From Curvularia sp. ZM96 (lineage: Eukaryota; Ascomycota; Dothideomycetes; Pleosporales; Pleosporaceae), in NCBI GenBank assembly GCA_022457065.1, contig JAJGBQ010000004.1, positions 3,534,001 to 3,598,000 on the forward strand: a DNA stretch of 64,000 nucleotides, in the 5' to 3' direction. A model generated the notes under the pieces. It saw only the letters and a list, made by a program, of their open reading frames with translations. It was not told where the DNA came from and searched no databases. Made by a program: the position numbers and the translations under genes. Positions within the stretch are counted from its first letter, which is position 1; each line of letters opens with the position of its first letter. Shown piece by piece: positions 23,571 to 37,513 of the stretch.

Positions 23571-24612
23571 TAATAACAGTCAGCTTGACATGGAGTTGGG
23601 TTCGGAAGCGGCGGAAGAAGAGAAAAAAAAAGCTGGGTTGGATGATGGTAATGCATTAATCACGGAGTTATGGGAGAGAAAACGCATCTATCGCTCAGGA
23701 TGTTCGCAAAGAAGGTTTCTGGAAGCGAGTAGAACTGAGACACAACTGTGATCGTCAGGGATAGTGTGGGGGTGGTGGTTTTCTTTTTCAGTATCCATGA
23801 TTCTTTTATCAAAGACTCTTGCTTGGATGCTATCAGTTCCGCTTTGTTTACCTTCGTTTCCTGTAATCGCATCGGTAAAGTGTTCTGTGCTATCGCCAGT
23901 CTACCTGTCGTCACCCGCTCGATAGGCTTATCGATATGAGTGTTAGTGAAAGTTAAGGTATTGAAGGGTCCTTAGCTCGTCTTCTACGTTATCCAGAACC
24001 ATGGGTCGCTTAGCTGCAAGCCCCTGAATGTCTCCAAAGCATGGTAACACGAGCATCATGACAAAACTTGAAACTAGAAAAGCATAAACACCGTTCATGA
24101 TAATATCCTACAGTACGTGCATTTGACTGCATGCGCATTTTCGCCTCCACCCAGTATATCCCCTCCGTTGAAAGTTTCGCCGAGCAAATGCTATTCTACA
24201 AGAATGCGCAGAAGACATGACTAGTAAAGCATCTCCGCGACGAATACAAACACCCGACTCGACCCCGAAGAACTCCGTGCTTTTTTGTATCATGACCAAG
24301 ACAGAAAAATGATAGCGGAAACCCCGAACGTCATCCTTCCACATGGCCATCTCCGTGTCCGTGTTGATGGAATCATCATTACCCATTGTTTGCCAGCCAG
24401 CCCAATGGAGTCGTGATCCCGTAAGCAGTCGAGAAATGCCAAATGGTTAGGTAGGAAATATATTATGAGGATAGAGAAATGAAGACTGGTGCTGAAACAT
24501 GGTCAAAGTACTGTCTGTGACCAGAGTGCGCTGGCAAATGCAATGGCGGAAGATTGTTGGTGCCTCTCAAATGTACTCTTGGAGTGAACGTCGACTTTAG
24601 GCCACTAGCCGA
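23571..24612. other. Intergenic between convergent genes
   Basis: 3' flanks of the small plus-strand gene and of NOT1. No gene supported. Confidence 0.5.
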
Positions 24613-27600
24613 CTAAGCTATTGGACGTGGGCTCTGTTGAGCATGCGTGAAGAGAGCATTGAGAAGTCGTTCAACCTTCAAGGAGTAACGAGTTAGTATG
24701 GTTCGATAGACGAGCTGTAACGAGTCTACGTACCTCAGGTGCTGCCTTCACGAACGGCAGTTCCCAGAATGCATATGTGCGGTTCTTCAGGATTTCCAGC
24801 AATGTAATGATCAGGCCCCATGGATGAGGACGGTGAACCAACAGACGCTCCAACAGCACACGGGTAATGGTCTCTTGGATCTCCAATACCAACGAATCGT
24901 CATTTGGAGGCCCGAAGAGATGCAGAAGCGCGTAGCTATAAAAGTGCGTATGTGTGTTCGGGAAGCGCAGTTGGTTCGCGATGGCACTGATAAAGTGGAA
25001 CCTGGCTTCGGGGTGGAACTCCTTAGCAAGTCTCTCGATAACCTTGGTAGCGGGACTCTCTGCGTCAAAGATAGGCGCAGCGGCTGTTCCAGCACCGAGA
25101 GTTGAAATGCCAATATACAGTGTGATCGCATGTATCAGCGTTGGGTTGGCTGTCGTCTGGACGAGCTCGAAAGCTGCTGGCTTGGGCTCCTCGTAGTAGA
25201 CCGCGCGGCAAACTTTGTCGACGTCCTGGCTCTTTAGCTCAGAGCTCTTCAGAAGGCTGTCAATGGGACCCTTGATGCCTGCATCTGAAAGTATCTGCGC
25301 AATATCGGTGCGGATGACGGGAGCCTGGAGGTCGTGCTCAAGGCGGTCTGCCTTCAATCCTGCAGTGAATGGATCTGGCATCTCGAGGATAGTAGAGGGA
25401 TATGCGCTGACAATCAGGTTCCGGAGTTGCGTGCAGTGCATGGGAATGCTGTTGCAGAATCTGAAATGATTCTCGACCAAAAACTCGGGGAAGTCATGGT
25501 GGATAACCAACAAGACCCGCAGAACACCACGGTAGAACTGTTGAGTCATGATGGTTTCTCCAGTAGGCTTGATGAGTTTGCCAGTAAAGATCAAGAGCGT
25601 CTCTATAAGCTGAGCGTAAATATCCCACCGCTTGTCATCTTGGCCCTCTTCCAACATGGCAGGCACAAAGATGCGATGTGCTACCAGCGCGAGCCACGAG
25701 AAGGCAAAACGTTGAATGTTAGAGGGTTGGACGATCAAAAGAGCTTTCGCCACTGCAAGGAAGATATCGGCCTTCTGTTCTGCCAGCGACTCTTCCTTCA
25801 CTGCATCGTTCAGATGGAAAAGGGTTGTCGAGAACAGTCTGAAGAACACCTTCTGGTTAAAGGCATCCTCTCGAGTGTTGTGGTGGTTACAGAGGACGAG
25901 CACTACAACGACGAGCATCTGGTCTAGATATCTCGCCTTGTTCTTCTTGGTAGCACCCTCCTGCTCACCTTGGTAGATGAGAAGGTCGACGATGAGCCGA
26001 CCAAGAGCATCAATCTTGACCGTCGCAATGTCTTCGTTACCACTGCCGTATGGGGCCGAGTGCTCCTGCTCATACGCGATGACAGAAGCATCGATGCAAG
26101 TGCGAATGAATGCAACCGAAGATTCCTGAGTCTCCAACACTTTCTGTTGGTGGAGCTGGTAGATGAAAGCGCCAACGGTTTTCTTTGGTATGTTTTCCAT
26201 CTGGAGATGCACCCACTCGTCAAAGACATACTCCAGCTGATCTTTGTGTCCTGATGCTGGTGGAGTAAGTGACTGCTCGTTGGGCGCTGCTTGCAGGTTG
26301 GCAATGACACGCTTTCCGAGTTCGAAGCTAGAGTCCTCTGCCAACCAAGCAGTGAGAGCATCAATGGACATGGCAAAGTCGGCGCGGAAGGCACTCGGGT
26401 GCTCGTTGAGCAAAAGTTCGTCCATCAGACTTGATAGCATCTCTACTGCAGCGACACGCCTCTCTTGAATTGCCTTGGCAATCGTCGTGTTCAAGCGGTG
26501 CATATCCATCAGGTTGACTTCCATAAGGGCCACCATGACTGTTGCCTTGAAAATACGGTCGTCATCGTGAAGAGTAGCCAACCACATCAGCACTTGTCGT
26601 GATGTTTGCACAGACAATTGGCATAGGTGGCTCAAGAGATGAGCCATAACCTCGACTTCCAAGCGGCTCAATGAGTCAGAGAAGAGGTGGTTAGTAACTT
26701 GTCCAGCGATACGGAAAGCCCATGTCTCCTTGTTAGGACCAGCGAACTCGATGCTTGAGATGAGCTGGTCGAAAACTTGGTGGACGTTGCTGGTGCCCGG
26801 CTGGAGGTCTGTTATACGTTCCTCCGGTGCTTCTTTGATGACGCGGGTCAGCTCGAGCAGGAGATCCTCTACGCCACGCTGTCCTCGCTCAAGACCAGGG
26901 GCGTCCATGTAGCCGTTAGGCTGTTGCTGAGTCGGCGCTGCGTGGGGTGTTTGAAGATTCTGCAGTCTAGGCTGTTGCTGCGCTGGTTGTCGTGGCTCGG
27001 CTGGTGCAGCACCCGGAGTTGGAAGGTTCGGTACTGCTGCGAACTGGTCCTGGAGGACATCCGGAAGTTGTCGCCCGCCATCTTGAGAGGTGTTGTTAAC
27101 ATGCGGAGCGCCTCGCGACTGTCTGCCAAAATCCTCATAAATGGCCAACTGCTCCCTGTTCAGCCCACCTGGCATTTGCCTGTAAGGCTCAGGAATGTAG
27201 AATGCCCATGGGCTGATGTTTGCATCTTTGAAGGGCTCGTTCGGACGAGAGCTGCGGAACATGCGGCGTATGCGGACAGCTTCTTCGATTTGCATGTCAA
27301 TCTCGGCGAGAGATGACATTTCAGCCGCCTGTTCAACAGTGTTGCAGACCAAGTCAAGGTTGTCGTTGACAAACATGATGATATGTCCCTCCGGCAATCC
27401 CTGCTCAGGAAGGTCTCTGGCAGTGAGGCGGATGTTGTTCTGAATACTCATACGCAGAGGCTCTTTGCAGGTGACAAGAGCTAAAGAACCGGAGAGAGCC
27501 TTGACAACGGTGTGTGCTGCGCTACGAAGCTTCTCCTCATCGGGTTCCATGGCGAAATCCTTGTTGATTAGCTGCGACGTCGAGATAGCGGCAATGGTGA

Positions 27601-30600
27601 CAGAGCGCTCCACCACAGGGGCAATGATTTCCTGAATCGCTTGATTGACTGCAGTGAGGAAGATCTTCTTGAGTGTTGCAGGAGGAACCACACTGTTTCC
27701 AGAAGGCGGGTATTGAAGCTGGTTGGTGAAGTCGGGCAGGGCGGCCGTCATGGCTGCAGAAGAGAAACGCTCATTGGGACCTCGGGCACCACGGTTCAGA
27801 CTCATAATGGAGAGGTCACCAAAAGGTTCCATGCCATCTGCTACCATGGACCCAAGGTATTCTTCATCGACTGGTGGTCGTCCTCGGATGCTGTTGGTCG
27901 GCTCAATATCCTTGTGGTCGAGCTCCAAGCCCTTGCAGAGCACTTCGATCTCGAATTTTTGGTTGAGCTTCAGATCGGCGAAGTGATACAGTTCCATAAG
28001 TACACCCAGCATCTCCATCAGCCATGGATTGGGAGGCTTGAATATCGTTGACTTCGCGGCTTGGACGAGGACTTTGCAGGTGAATGGAATCACCAGCAAG
28101 AGGCGGTCTGTATCGTAACCCTCGTGCAGCAGGTCCTTGAACGAGATGTTCCGAAATTTAATTGGTTGGTCGCGGGCTATGGTCAGAGATCCAAGCCATG
28201 AGCCTAAGTTCTTCAGGTGGCCGCGTTCAGTAGACCCCAATGTAGAGTCAGTGTTGAGCATTCGGACGACACTTGCGTATGTCTCACGGAGCACCTCGGC
28301 CCAGAGCATCTTGTCGTTGAATAGGTCAAGCATATCAAGGTACAGCTGTTGAAAGTTGGGCTGCATCTTTGCACGTTCCTCAACAAGGTAGTTGGCGAAC
28401 CATTGATGATGTCTCTCCTCGACAGCTTCGGTGAGGTCATTGATCTTGTCGCGCAGATTGCGCTCGGACACGTTGTTCAGTACGAACAAAACCTTGTCTT
28501 GAACCTCTTCATCTGGATCCTCGTACAGCTCAGGGCGGAGTGGAGGGTCGACATAGAGGCAGCTGAACTTGGGCACGGCCGGCTCTTGGTGCGAGTTCTC
28601 ATCGACACCGTTACCGTTACCGTTAGTCATGCCCATGCCGTTATGGCCCTCGCCGTTGACTTCACCAACTTGCTGACCGACTACTTCTTCAGCCTTGGCG
28701 TAAATCTCTGTGCCTTGAAGACCGGGGACAATGAGGAGCTGGTCGCAATAGTTGGGCCATTCAGAAAGTCGATTCGAAAAGTGAATGAGAGCTTGGAGAC
28801 CGAACTTGTACATGCTATCCTCAGGCCGGAATTCCTGTACCGCTTCTAAAACCATTGCTAGTCCAACTTGAAGTGCGATTCGGGACAGAAGATTGAAGTT
28901 GATGATGCCGCCAAAAAGCACCGCAGTTGTTGCCAATGCTTCGAGTGGGTATTCTCCGAAACAGTTGTATTCGTCGAACAGGCCATGGATCATGCAAGCA
29001 AACAGGTCCTGATCCGCAGGGTCGCGAGATTCTTTGTACTTCTTGAGAGCCGAGATAATATCTCTGACATCGCTGTCGCCGCTGTACATGTTCTTGAAAT
29101 GCTCCTGCATCTTTTTGTCGGCCTCTTCGGGAAGCGCGTTGCCGTTTTGACCGTTGGCATCAATCACATCGTCTACGCCCTCGCCATAGTTGATCAGGCG
29201 AGGGTACGCCTGGATGCAGTTTCGCTGCAAGGGCAGCAGTTCCTGCTCCGGTAGGCCGCATTCCGCGAGGAACCAAAGGAGTGGGTACACCGTCTTCACT
29301 GCCAATGGTAGGTTAAGAGGCTGATGGTCGTCTCGAAGGCGTTGCATCTCTTCACCAGCTCTCGCACTAAGAAAGTTGGTTAGAATGCGACGGAAAAGCG
29401 GCCCAGCCTGATCGAATGTTTGCTGTAGCCAGGGTTCGAGCTCAAATTTCCCACATGCGTGTGCCTGTGCTGCCAAGTCCAAGCTGATGTCAGTATTGCT
29501 GCGGATCAATGGTTCTAACCAGTTATTTGTCTCTGCATGCTCCAGAATCAGGGTAAGGGTCATCGAGTCGGCATTGTATGCGTCGACAAAGCGATCCACA
29601 AGCCATTGAATATCCTGCTGCCACAAACCGTAGAGGACGAAGTTGTAGATGGGCAGCTTCTTGTGAAAGTAGGGATCAAACAATTGCTTGAGTGCCTGCT
29701 CTTGCAATGCACCCCATGGTTTGGGAACCGCCGCCGCCGCCACCAAAAACTCGGCTGTATGAGGGTTTATCACCAAGTCTGGTATGCCCATCAGCTGGGC
29801 GGTGTGGTACGTCTCTGAGGTCTGGAAAATCATGTTGAAGAGAGCTGCGGTTGCGTCGAGCGAGACGAACGGATGTCTGACAGCCTCCTCGGCAAAGGCC
29901 CTTGCATCCTCCGAAGCGCCCTCGAATGTCTTCATCGAGTAGGATGTGCGAAGCCTGGGAATTTGAGTGACATCCAGCTCCTGTCGTGTGGATGACAGAA
30001 AAGCGACCACAAAATACAATTGCGTCAGATCGTGCTGCCATTGACCTCCCCACAATGCCTGGATGTCAAACTTCTCGTTCTCTTGGGCTACCGGGAGCAA
30101 GGCGTTGTAGATGGCCAGGAATTGGTGTCGCTCGATGCGCAAATGGTCTCGATCAAAGGCAAGCACTACATCTTGCCAATCTATCCGCTGTCCTGTCCGA
30201 TGTTCCCGAAGCGCAGCTACAAAGTTCTTCGCGTTGTATCCGGTCGAAAGGGCAAGATATAGCAAGACTGCTGCTACTTGCTGGTAACTGATGTCGCGTG
30301 TCTCGGCCGACGCAAGCACTTCTTTACATGCCTCGACCGTAGCCGTGCCTTGCGGTCCTGCCTGTTTAACTAGCTTGACAAGCGGGTTACGCGCCCCATC
30401 GGTGAGCTCGACGAGTATCAACTTTGACTCGACGATGCCCGGTATCTGTTGGTGTGTCTGCTGATACCGCATCTGGACGGCATATGCTAAGCTCATCTTC
30501 TTCTCTTCATCCCAGCCTGGTGGTGGGTCTTGTAGTAGGCGTTCAACAAGGGCGGCGAGATACTCATGGCTCATGTCGTCTGGTTGAACCGGCTGCGCAA

Positions 30601-31671
30601 TCGACATGAGTAGGTCGTCTCCTATGGTGGAGAGCACCGCGTCCGCTAGAGAGAAAGAGAGTCAGTGTAACTATTCAATGAGGAGGAAAAACTCAGACGC
30701 ACCTTTGGGCCGCAGGTCTGTCTTTCTGCACGCGAGCGCCAGCATGGCTTTTGCGATCGAGTCAAGTTTGAAGTGGGATATGAAGGTTGCGAGATCAAAG
30801 TCACGGAACAAGTCGCCCTCGGCAGTACTGATGGACTCTGCAATCTTGTCTGCCTGCTCAGGGTCCTTCCGTATCTTGTGTACCTCTGTGAGGAGAATCT
30901 GGTAGCTGCCATTGGCCTCGGCGTTGCGAGCGCCGGAGCCGAAGATGGTGGCTGCATTGTTCTGCAGCACACGGCGGAAATACTTTGTAAAGACCTCCAT
31001 GCCGTTTGTGTCAACGAGCTGGGGGCGCGTCAGTAAAGCAGGGCGGTGATGGGGCGGACACGGAGCGAGCGACGACGAACCTTCCTGATCTGCTCGGTTT
31101 GCGTGTCCCACTTAGCGCGGTCCTTGTCGTCCTTGACGGGGCCGAATTGACTCAGCAGGAGGAAGATTTGTGCGATGACGATGCGGGAGAGGTTCTGAGA
31201 CGAGGCGGCAGACGAATGGGCCGAGGCGCTGGGGGAGCCGGTGGTGCTCGAGACGGAGAGCGAGGGCGAGGCGCGGACCAGCTTGGATGCTCCTCCGCCG
31301 CTGTTTGACTGTGCACTGGCGCCCTGAGTAGCGGCTGCGGCGGAGGAAGCCAGGTGCGATGCAGCTTGGGGCGCTATGGTCCTGGACCCACGGGAGGACA
31401 GCAGCTGGCTGGCGGGGAGCTGCTGTCCTGCGGGCGAGAAGGGCGACGACGTCGACGAGGCTGCTGACGACTTGCGGCTGGTGACCAGGCGCGAGGATGC
31501 GGGCGGCAGCGAGGGGAAGTGTGCAGTGGCCGGCGATTGATTCGGGGCAGGGTGGTTGGGCGAGGGGGTGGTGGTGTTGCGGTGCTGCTCGTGGGCAAAG
31601 GCAGTCGAGATGGGCGCGAGGCGAGTGCTTTGGGATTGTCGTGGGGCGCCCCAGGGGTGTTGCTGGCTCAT
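24613..31671 (-). CDS. NOT1: NOT1, scaffold of the CCR4-NOT deadenylase complex
   Basis: Four exons: 31671-31081, 31018-30703, 30645-24734 and 24675-24613. The introns are 62, 57 and 58 nt and the sum is 2293 residues, close to family length (about 2100-2400). NOT1 is the large scaffold that assembles the CAF1 and CCR4 deadenylases, NOT2/NOT3-5 and CAF40, and drives mRNA decay and repression in the cytoplasm. Residues 1-170 are low-complexity Ser/Ala/Pro. HEAT-like helices follow. A MIF4G-type CAF1-binding region lies near 1015-1210, the DUF3819 CAF40-binding region near 1290-1435, and the conserved NOT1 C-terminal domain from about 1810 to the end. The last 21 codons (VERLLNALFTHAQQSPRPIA) lie on their own small exon, and reading straight through the intron would give a false C-terminus. 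The gene is divergent from the F-BAR gene, with about 1.1 kb between starts. Confidence 0.96.
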
Positions 31672-32811
31672 CGAAGGAGGCTTTCCATGGGCAGCGCGTG
31701 GCGGCTGGGAGAGCGAGGGAGAGGGGGTGGGTGGGGTGGAGATGGATGGTGAGGTTTTGGTTTTGGTGATAACAGACGTTCAGTCGGCCATGCACGAAGG
31801 CGAAGCGGGCTTGGCACGTTGTAGCAGACGTGCGACCTTCGCTGCGGGCCACGTTGGACCTTAGCTGGGCACAGTCGCGACACAGAGTTTGCCGTTGCAG
31901 TGCGACGGGCCGGCCGCGGGCCTGTTGCATACGCTGCGCCTGGGGCTGTCATTCAATTGGGTTTTGGGTGCCCCCTGGGTGCCCTCTTGGTGGGCGGGAC
32001 GCTGCAAGGCTCAGCCTGCCCTCCTGTGGCCGTCTGTATACCCCACACTCGCCCGGCCAAGTCGACGACGCTTCCCTGCCACGACTCAATTTGCACCTCG
32101 CAAAGCCCATATGCGCCCAAATGCGGCCCCGGACACTGCCGTGCCTGGGTGCTGTTTAATCTCCAGCACGTGCTCGGCGCCTATGATGCAATCCGCCTAC
32201 ATACACTGACCAGCATGCGGGTTACAGGGCACCCTGTGCACCCAATGCACACAGCAGCCGACCCAGACTACGGATACACTGATGATACATTGCTCATGTA
32301 CGCCTCGAGCGTTGCTTTTTGCGGCCGGCAACAGATGGTCAATACGTCCAGGCTAACACATGTAAACTGCCCGTCCGCCCGCTGGCCCCGCGCCCATGGT
32401 ACTGAGGTAGCCAGGGCCGCCATGGCATGGAGAGAAACAAGTCCAGACAAGACAGCCAGCCCTGGGGAATGGCAGCGACTGGAATGTATGGACAACTTGA
32501 CAAAAATAACCATCAGGGGCGTTTGTAGTCGTCAGCTAACTTGTCGTCTTGGGCCTCCATGTACTTGGGTTGGCTGGTCAGCTTTGGCGCTACCCCTCGC
32601 GTCGCCATGGTGATTCTCTCCAGGGTCAACACAGGGTACACCGCCAACGCACCCTGGTCCACATCCCCAACATCCGGCGCTGTCTCCATTGCCTGCATGT
32701 TTGCACTGCCCGTCATTTTTCCAAACTATTCTTGCGAACACTCGTTTCCTTGTATTGCCTGTTAGTTGTCGCAATTCCCCGCCTCCGGCTGGAGCAGTAA
32801 ACACCTCCGCA
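31672..32811. other. Divergent promoter region, NOT1 / F-BAR gene
   Basis: About 1.14 kb separates the two ATGs. The half next to NOT1 is GC-rich. No gene supported inside. Confidence 0.6.
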
Positions 32812-35800
32812 ATGGGTGCAATGGCGACGGAACCGCCCTCAGTTTCCCTCTCATGTATGCGTACCCGAGCATAGTCTGCAGCAATAACCAGCTAACACTG
32901 CTAGTCGCCAACAACTTCTGGGGCAAAGATGACGCTGGCGTCGGTCCTATGCTGGACCGCATGCACGCAGCAAAAGTCACAAACGATGAACTCAAACACT
33001 TTTACGCCGCACGAGCAGCAATCGAAGAAGACTATGCACGCAAACTCCTCAATCTTTCACGGAAGCCCCTCGGGTCTTGTGAAAGCGGCACACTTCGCAT
33101 GTCGTGCGACGTCATCCGAGCCGAAGTCGAGTCCATGGGAAAAGCACATCAGAACGTAGCCCAGCAGATGAAGACCGAGCTAGAAGAGCCCCTCGCCGCT
33201 TTTGCTGGTGGAATGAAGGAGCGAAGGAAAATTGTACAGAATGGCATTGAGAAGTTGCTGAAGCTAAAGATGCAGCAGACAGCGACTATGAACAAGGCAC
33301 GCGACCGGTACGAGCAAGACTGTCTCAAGATCAAGGGCTTCCTAGCGCAGGCGCACATGGTCATGGGACAGGAGGAGCGCAAGAACAAAGCAAAGCTGGA
33401 GAAGACGCAGAGCAACCTGACCATAACAAGCGCTGACTATGAAGCGGCGGTCAAGGTGCTCGAAGAGACAACAGGCCGCTGGAACCGGGACTGGAAAGCC
33501 GCATGCGACAAGTTCCAGGATCTCGAAGAAGAGCGCATCGACTACACCAAGAGCAGCTTGTGGAACTTTACTAACATCGCCTCGACTGTATGCGTCAGTG
33601 ACGATGCTGCCTGCGAGAAGATACGCCTGTCGCTGGAGGACTGCGATGTAGAAAAGGACATCATCGGTTTCATCAAGGATTCTGGAACCGGTCAGGAGAT
33701 TCCAGATGCGCCCAAGTTTATCAACTTCTGCAGGGGAGACGCAGAAACTTCGTCACAAGCTTCCGAGGATGAGAACTATTCGGTCGCACAGTTTGCAAGA
33801 ACGTTGAACCCGGCATATCGTGCTTCATCGCCAGCACCTTCCAACTTTGAGTCTCACCACGATCCAAACAACCCGTTGGCTCGAGAGATGGGTCTCCAAA
33901 GGGACACACGTCCAATCGCACCAGATGAGCTGGACGCTTTGCCCCTCCAGCCCGCAGATAGCCACCGCCAGTCCATAGACCAACCCCGTCAGTCAATCGA
34001 CAGGTCACGCCAATCAATAGATATGCCTCGCCAGTCAACCGACAGGTCACGCCAATCAATGGACAGATCTCGTCAGTCAGTAGACAGGTCCCGTCAGTCA
34101 GTGGACATGTCTCGACAGGCGTTTGAGCCACCACAACTGGAGGAACCCCAACAATACGTTGAACCTCTGCGGCAGTACGCTGAATCGCCACGCCAGCGCA
34201 GAGAACAATCACGCCATCGCGCTGAACAGCCACGACACCATATGGAGCAACCAAGTCAATACTTGGAACAGCAAAGACAATACATTGAGCAATCAAACCC
34301 GCATGTGCAGCCGCTGAGGCAATATACCGAATCACCAAGACCGCAATATGTCGAGCCACCAAAGCAGCAATACACAGAACCACCCGAGCCTCAATACACA
34401 GAACCACCCAAGCCTCAATACACAGAACCACCCAAGCCTCAATACACAGAACCGCCCAAGCCTCAATATGTAGAACCGCCCAAACCGCAGTATTCAGAAC
34501 CGCCTAAGCAGCAGCAAATTGAGCCTCTACGCCAACGCGCAGAGCCACCAAGACAAGCTGTAGAGTCTCCACAGCCAATTCAGCCTCAACACACTGGACG
34601 GGGAGTGCAGCCAGATCCTCGACTTGTTCAGGCACAAGAGCAGGCACGCCAACAGTATCAACAAAGTCAGGTACCCCACAACGACTACCCGGCAGATGGC
34701 ATGACACAGTTCTGCCGCATTGGTGCACCATCTGATCGCAGTTCTATTCCAAGTCCTGTTCGTCCTGCCAGTAGAGATTCGCAGAGTGACTGTTCAAACC
34801 CCAATTCCTTCTCCAGCGTTGAGCCACCTAGTGGTTCTTGTTCTCCTGGCAAACCGATGCCGCAGTCATCATTTGCTGAACCTAGTCCAATTGAAGAGGG
34901 CTCTGTTGCGAAGAAGAGAGGTTTCTTCAACAGTCCATTCGCAAGGAGAAAGAGCAAGCATGAGATTGAGCCCCCAGCTCTCGCGGTCAACACCCGAAAG
35001 ACATGGACACCCCCTTCCCGAAGAAATACAGAAGAGAGCACCAGCCCTACTAAGAGCTTTGCTATTAGGCCTACCAGGGCGATTGAGAGCAAGCCGCCCT
35101 CTCCTGGCCCAGAGCCAGCTGATCCTCGGGCAAACTTCCAGCTCAATGTCGGTAACAATGTGTTCGACGTGGCTTCACCTGACAAAAAGAAACCACAAGA
35201 GGAATCTAGTCAACAAGAAGAGCTTGACCCTATTGCACAAGCTCTGGAAGAGCTGAGGGGCGTCACCAAGCAGACTTCAGTCCGTCAACCCGAAGAGCGC
35301 AAACAGGCCGCTGTGCGCCAGACTGCAGATCGCTATCACGGTCTTGCCACACCCGCACCTCCTGCTACTCCTGCCGTTGGTTCAAAGCTGGCTGGCAGTG
35401 CACCTACGCCGCTTGCTAATGCTAGTCTCACTGCCAATGCTAGTATCACTGCGGCGAAGCGTGGTACGCCTCCACCCTCATACGAGCAACCACCCATGTC
35501 ACGTTTGGGTGCCCCTAAGCCAGCACACACATCTCGTGCGATGCAGAAGACTACACAGATGTATGTGAACCAAAAGGTCAACATGTTCAATGGAGGCGAC
35601 GCAGCTCGCACTCCTAGTCGGAGCCCAACAAAGCAAGAGGCTCCTCGGACTACTACTGCCGCGGCGGCTTCTACCACTGCACGAACTGCCTCTCCAGCAC
35701 CTGCCAGTCCTCGGCCAACTCTGAATACTGCAAAACCAACACCAACTCAGAACTCCTATCGTACCACTCAACAGCAACAAGCGCCTCAGTCGCCGACAAC

Positions 35801-37045
35801 CTTTCAGCCCGTGCAACGGCAGCAGACTGCTCCTGCACAGGCTGCACAAAGGCCACCATCACAGGCATCTCAGCGTCCGCAACGCCAACAAACAGCTCCT
35901 CAGCAAGTACCGCGACCTGCATCGAGGCAGCAGCAGCAAGTACCACGGCCCGCATCGAGACAACAGCAACAGCCACCGCCACAGCAGCAACCACCACCAC
36001 AACAACAACCGGCACCAGCTTCTCCTGCGGCTTCATACAATCGAACAGAGTCGCCAAATCCCTATGCTCCATCGGCTGCAGGAGGAAGACCCCGAGCACA
36101 GACGACTACTGCTTCAGCTCAGGCTTATGGTACACCTGTCGGACGTAACACGTACACATCTTCGCGTGTTGCATCACCAACTGTCAACACGCAAAGTACT
36201 GCCGCGACCAAGCCCGTGCAACAACAGCCTCCGCAACAGAAGCCCGTGCAACAGCCTCCACAACAGAAACCTCCACAGCAGCAGCCTCCACAGCAAAAGC
36301 CTGTTCAGCAACAACCTCCGCAGCAAAAGCCTGTTCAGCAACAACCTCCGCAGCAAAAGCCTGTTCAGCAGCAACCTCCTCCTCAGCAGCCTGCTCCACA
36401 AGCTGCTCCATCTCCTCTTCAACAACCCCCTCAGCCTGCTTTTGCACAATCGCAATCTCGTCCGCAATCTCGCGCAGCCGCATCCTCTCGAGCAGCCAGC
36501 CCCAATCCTCAGTTCCGCCAATCGACTGAACGCCCAGGCAGCTCACGAGGAAGCGAGATGGCACTCGCACTCTCCACTGCAGGTAGCGAGCGTGGCGAAG
36601 GCAGCGTATACGGAGGAAGCCAGTACGGAGGCAGTGTACGGGGCCGACCCAGCACCGCTCGCCCACAGAGTTCCTACATGGGCGGTAGCGAATTCGGCTT
36701 CAACGGTGGCTCTGGATCCTCTGTCCGAGCCGAGTCCCGAGTCCGCAGCAAGAGTTTGGCTGAGCCAAAGAATTATAACAGTCAAGGCAGATTGATTTTG
36801 AACTACTGTAAGTGTCGCTCCCTTCCTAGTGTATTATCCATGGCAAAAAAAGTTCAACGACTAATGATGATATAGCTCGCGCAATGTACTCGTACGCAGC
36901 GCAGATCCCAGAAGAATTAGGATTCCAGAAGGGAGATATTCTGGCTGTTCTCCGCCTGCAAGATGATGGATGGTGGGAGGCGGAGGCGGTAGGGAAGCAA
37001 GGACGACCGGGACTTGTGCCTTCGAATTATTTGCAGCCGTGCTAG
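32812..37045 (+). CDS. F-BAR and SH3 protein of the Cdc15/Imp2/Hof1 group
   Basis: Exons 32812-32854, 32905-36807 and 36876-37045 (introns 50 and 68 nt, both with CTAAC/CTAAT branch sites) give 1371 residues. The first exon encodes MGAMATEPPSVSLS and splices into FANNFWGKDDAG, the standard start of this family's F-BAR domain, which runs to about residue 270. Residues about 300-1310 are a disordered linker with three kinds of tandem repeats: RQSID/RSRQSVD units, PQYTEPPK units, and QQPPQQKPV units. The last exon is almost entirely an SH3 domain (1316-1371) with AMYSYAAQ, DGWWEA and GLVPSNYL. Proteins of this design bind membrane at the division site and organise the contractile ring and septum. 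The long linker is probably phospho-regulated, as in Cdc15. Strongly supported; which of the Cdc15 or Imp2 paralogues it is cannot be decided. Confidence 0.93.
33961..34520 (+). repeat. Intragenic tandem repeats (RQSxD and PQYxEPPK coding)
   Basis: Two adjacent coding minisatellites lie in the F-BAR linker. From about 33961 to 34120, 24-nt-scale units encode SRQSxDR/PRQSID. From about 34330 to 34510, 24-nt units encode PQYTEPPK with high nucleotide identity between neighbours. Confidence 0.85.
36215..36400 (+). repeat. Intragenic tandem repeat (Pro/Gln-rich)
   Basis: Repeated units encoding QQPPQQKPV near the end of the F-BAR linker. Two neighbouring 30-nt copies at about 36301-36370 are nearly identical at nucleotide level. 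Confidence 0.8.
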
Positions 37046-37513
37046 ATGGACTTGCTCGATGCATGAGGCAAGCAAGAGTGTGTGTATAGGATGTGAGGTG
37101 TTGATTTGTTTTTGCTTGCTTCTTGATTTAGCGACTCTGATTGCACATACCCTCGTTAGCACTTGTTTGGCGTTGGGAAGTGTGTTTAACCTTATCTGTT
37201 TTTTTGGTTGATTGATGAATGAGGATAGTGCTAGATGGGCACGTAGCAATGAAATTGAATCCCCATATCAAGTACAGATCACACACATCGTCATTACAAA
37301 CAGTAGCAATATGGCGCCATGTCCTTGATAAAATAGAGATTCGGGTATCTAAGATTGATTGAAACGCCTAGTTATGCTCGAATGCAGTAAACAATGATGA
37401 TCCATACGCCGTGTGCTCATGCTTTTTTCGCAGACGCCCATGTTAAAGGGGAAAGAGAGCACGTCTACGGCCAGAGTTTTTAATACAACGTGTCTTTGAA
37501 AACGCTTCGAAAT
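37046..37513. other. Intergenic between convergent genes
   Basis: 3' flanks of the F-BAR gene and of RPC31. Nothing else seen. Confidence 0.6.

Noticed and set aside
24676..24733. NOT1 reading through to VRRLVTARLSNHTNSLLLEG
   Set aside because: This stretch is an intron with GTACGT donor and CTAAC branch; splicing restores the conserved NOT1 C-terminus ending SPRPIA.
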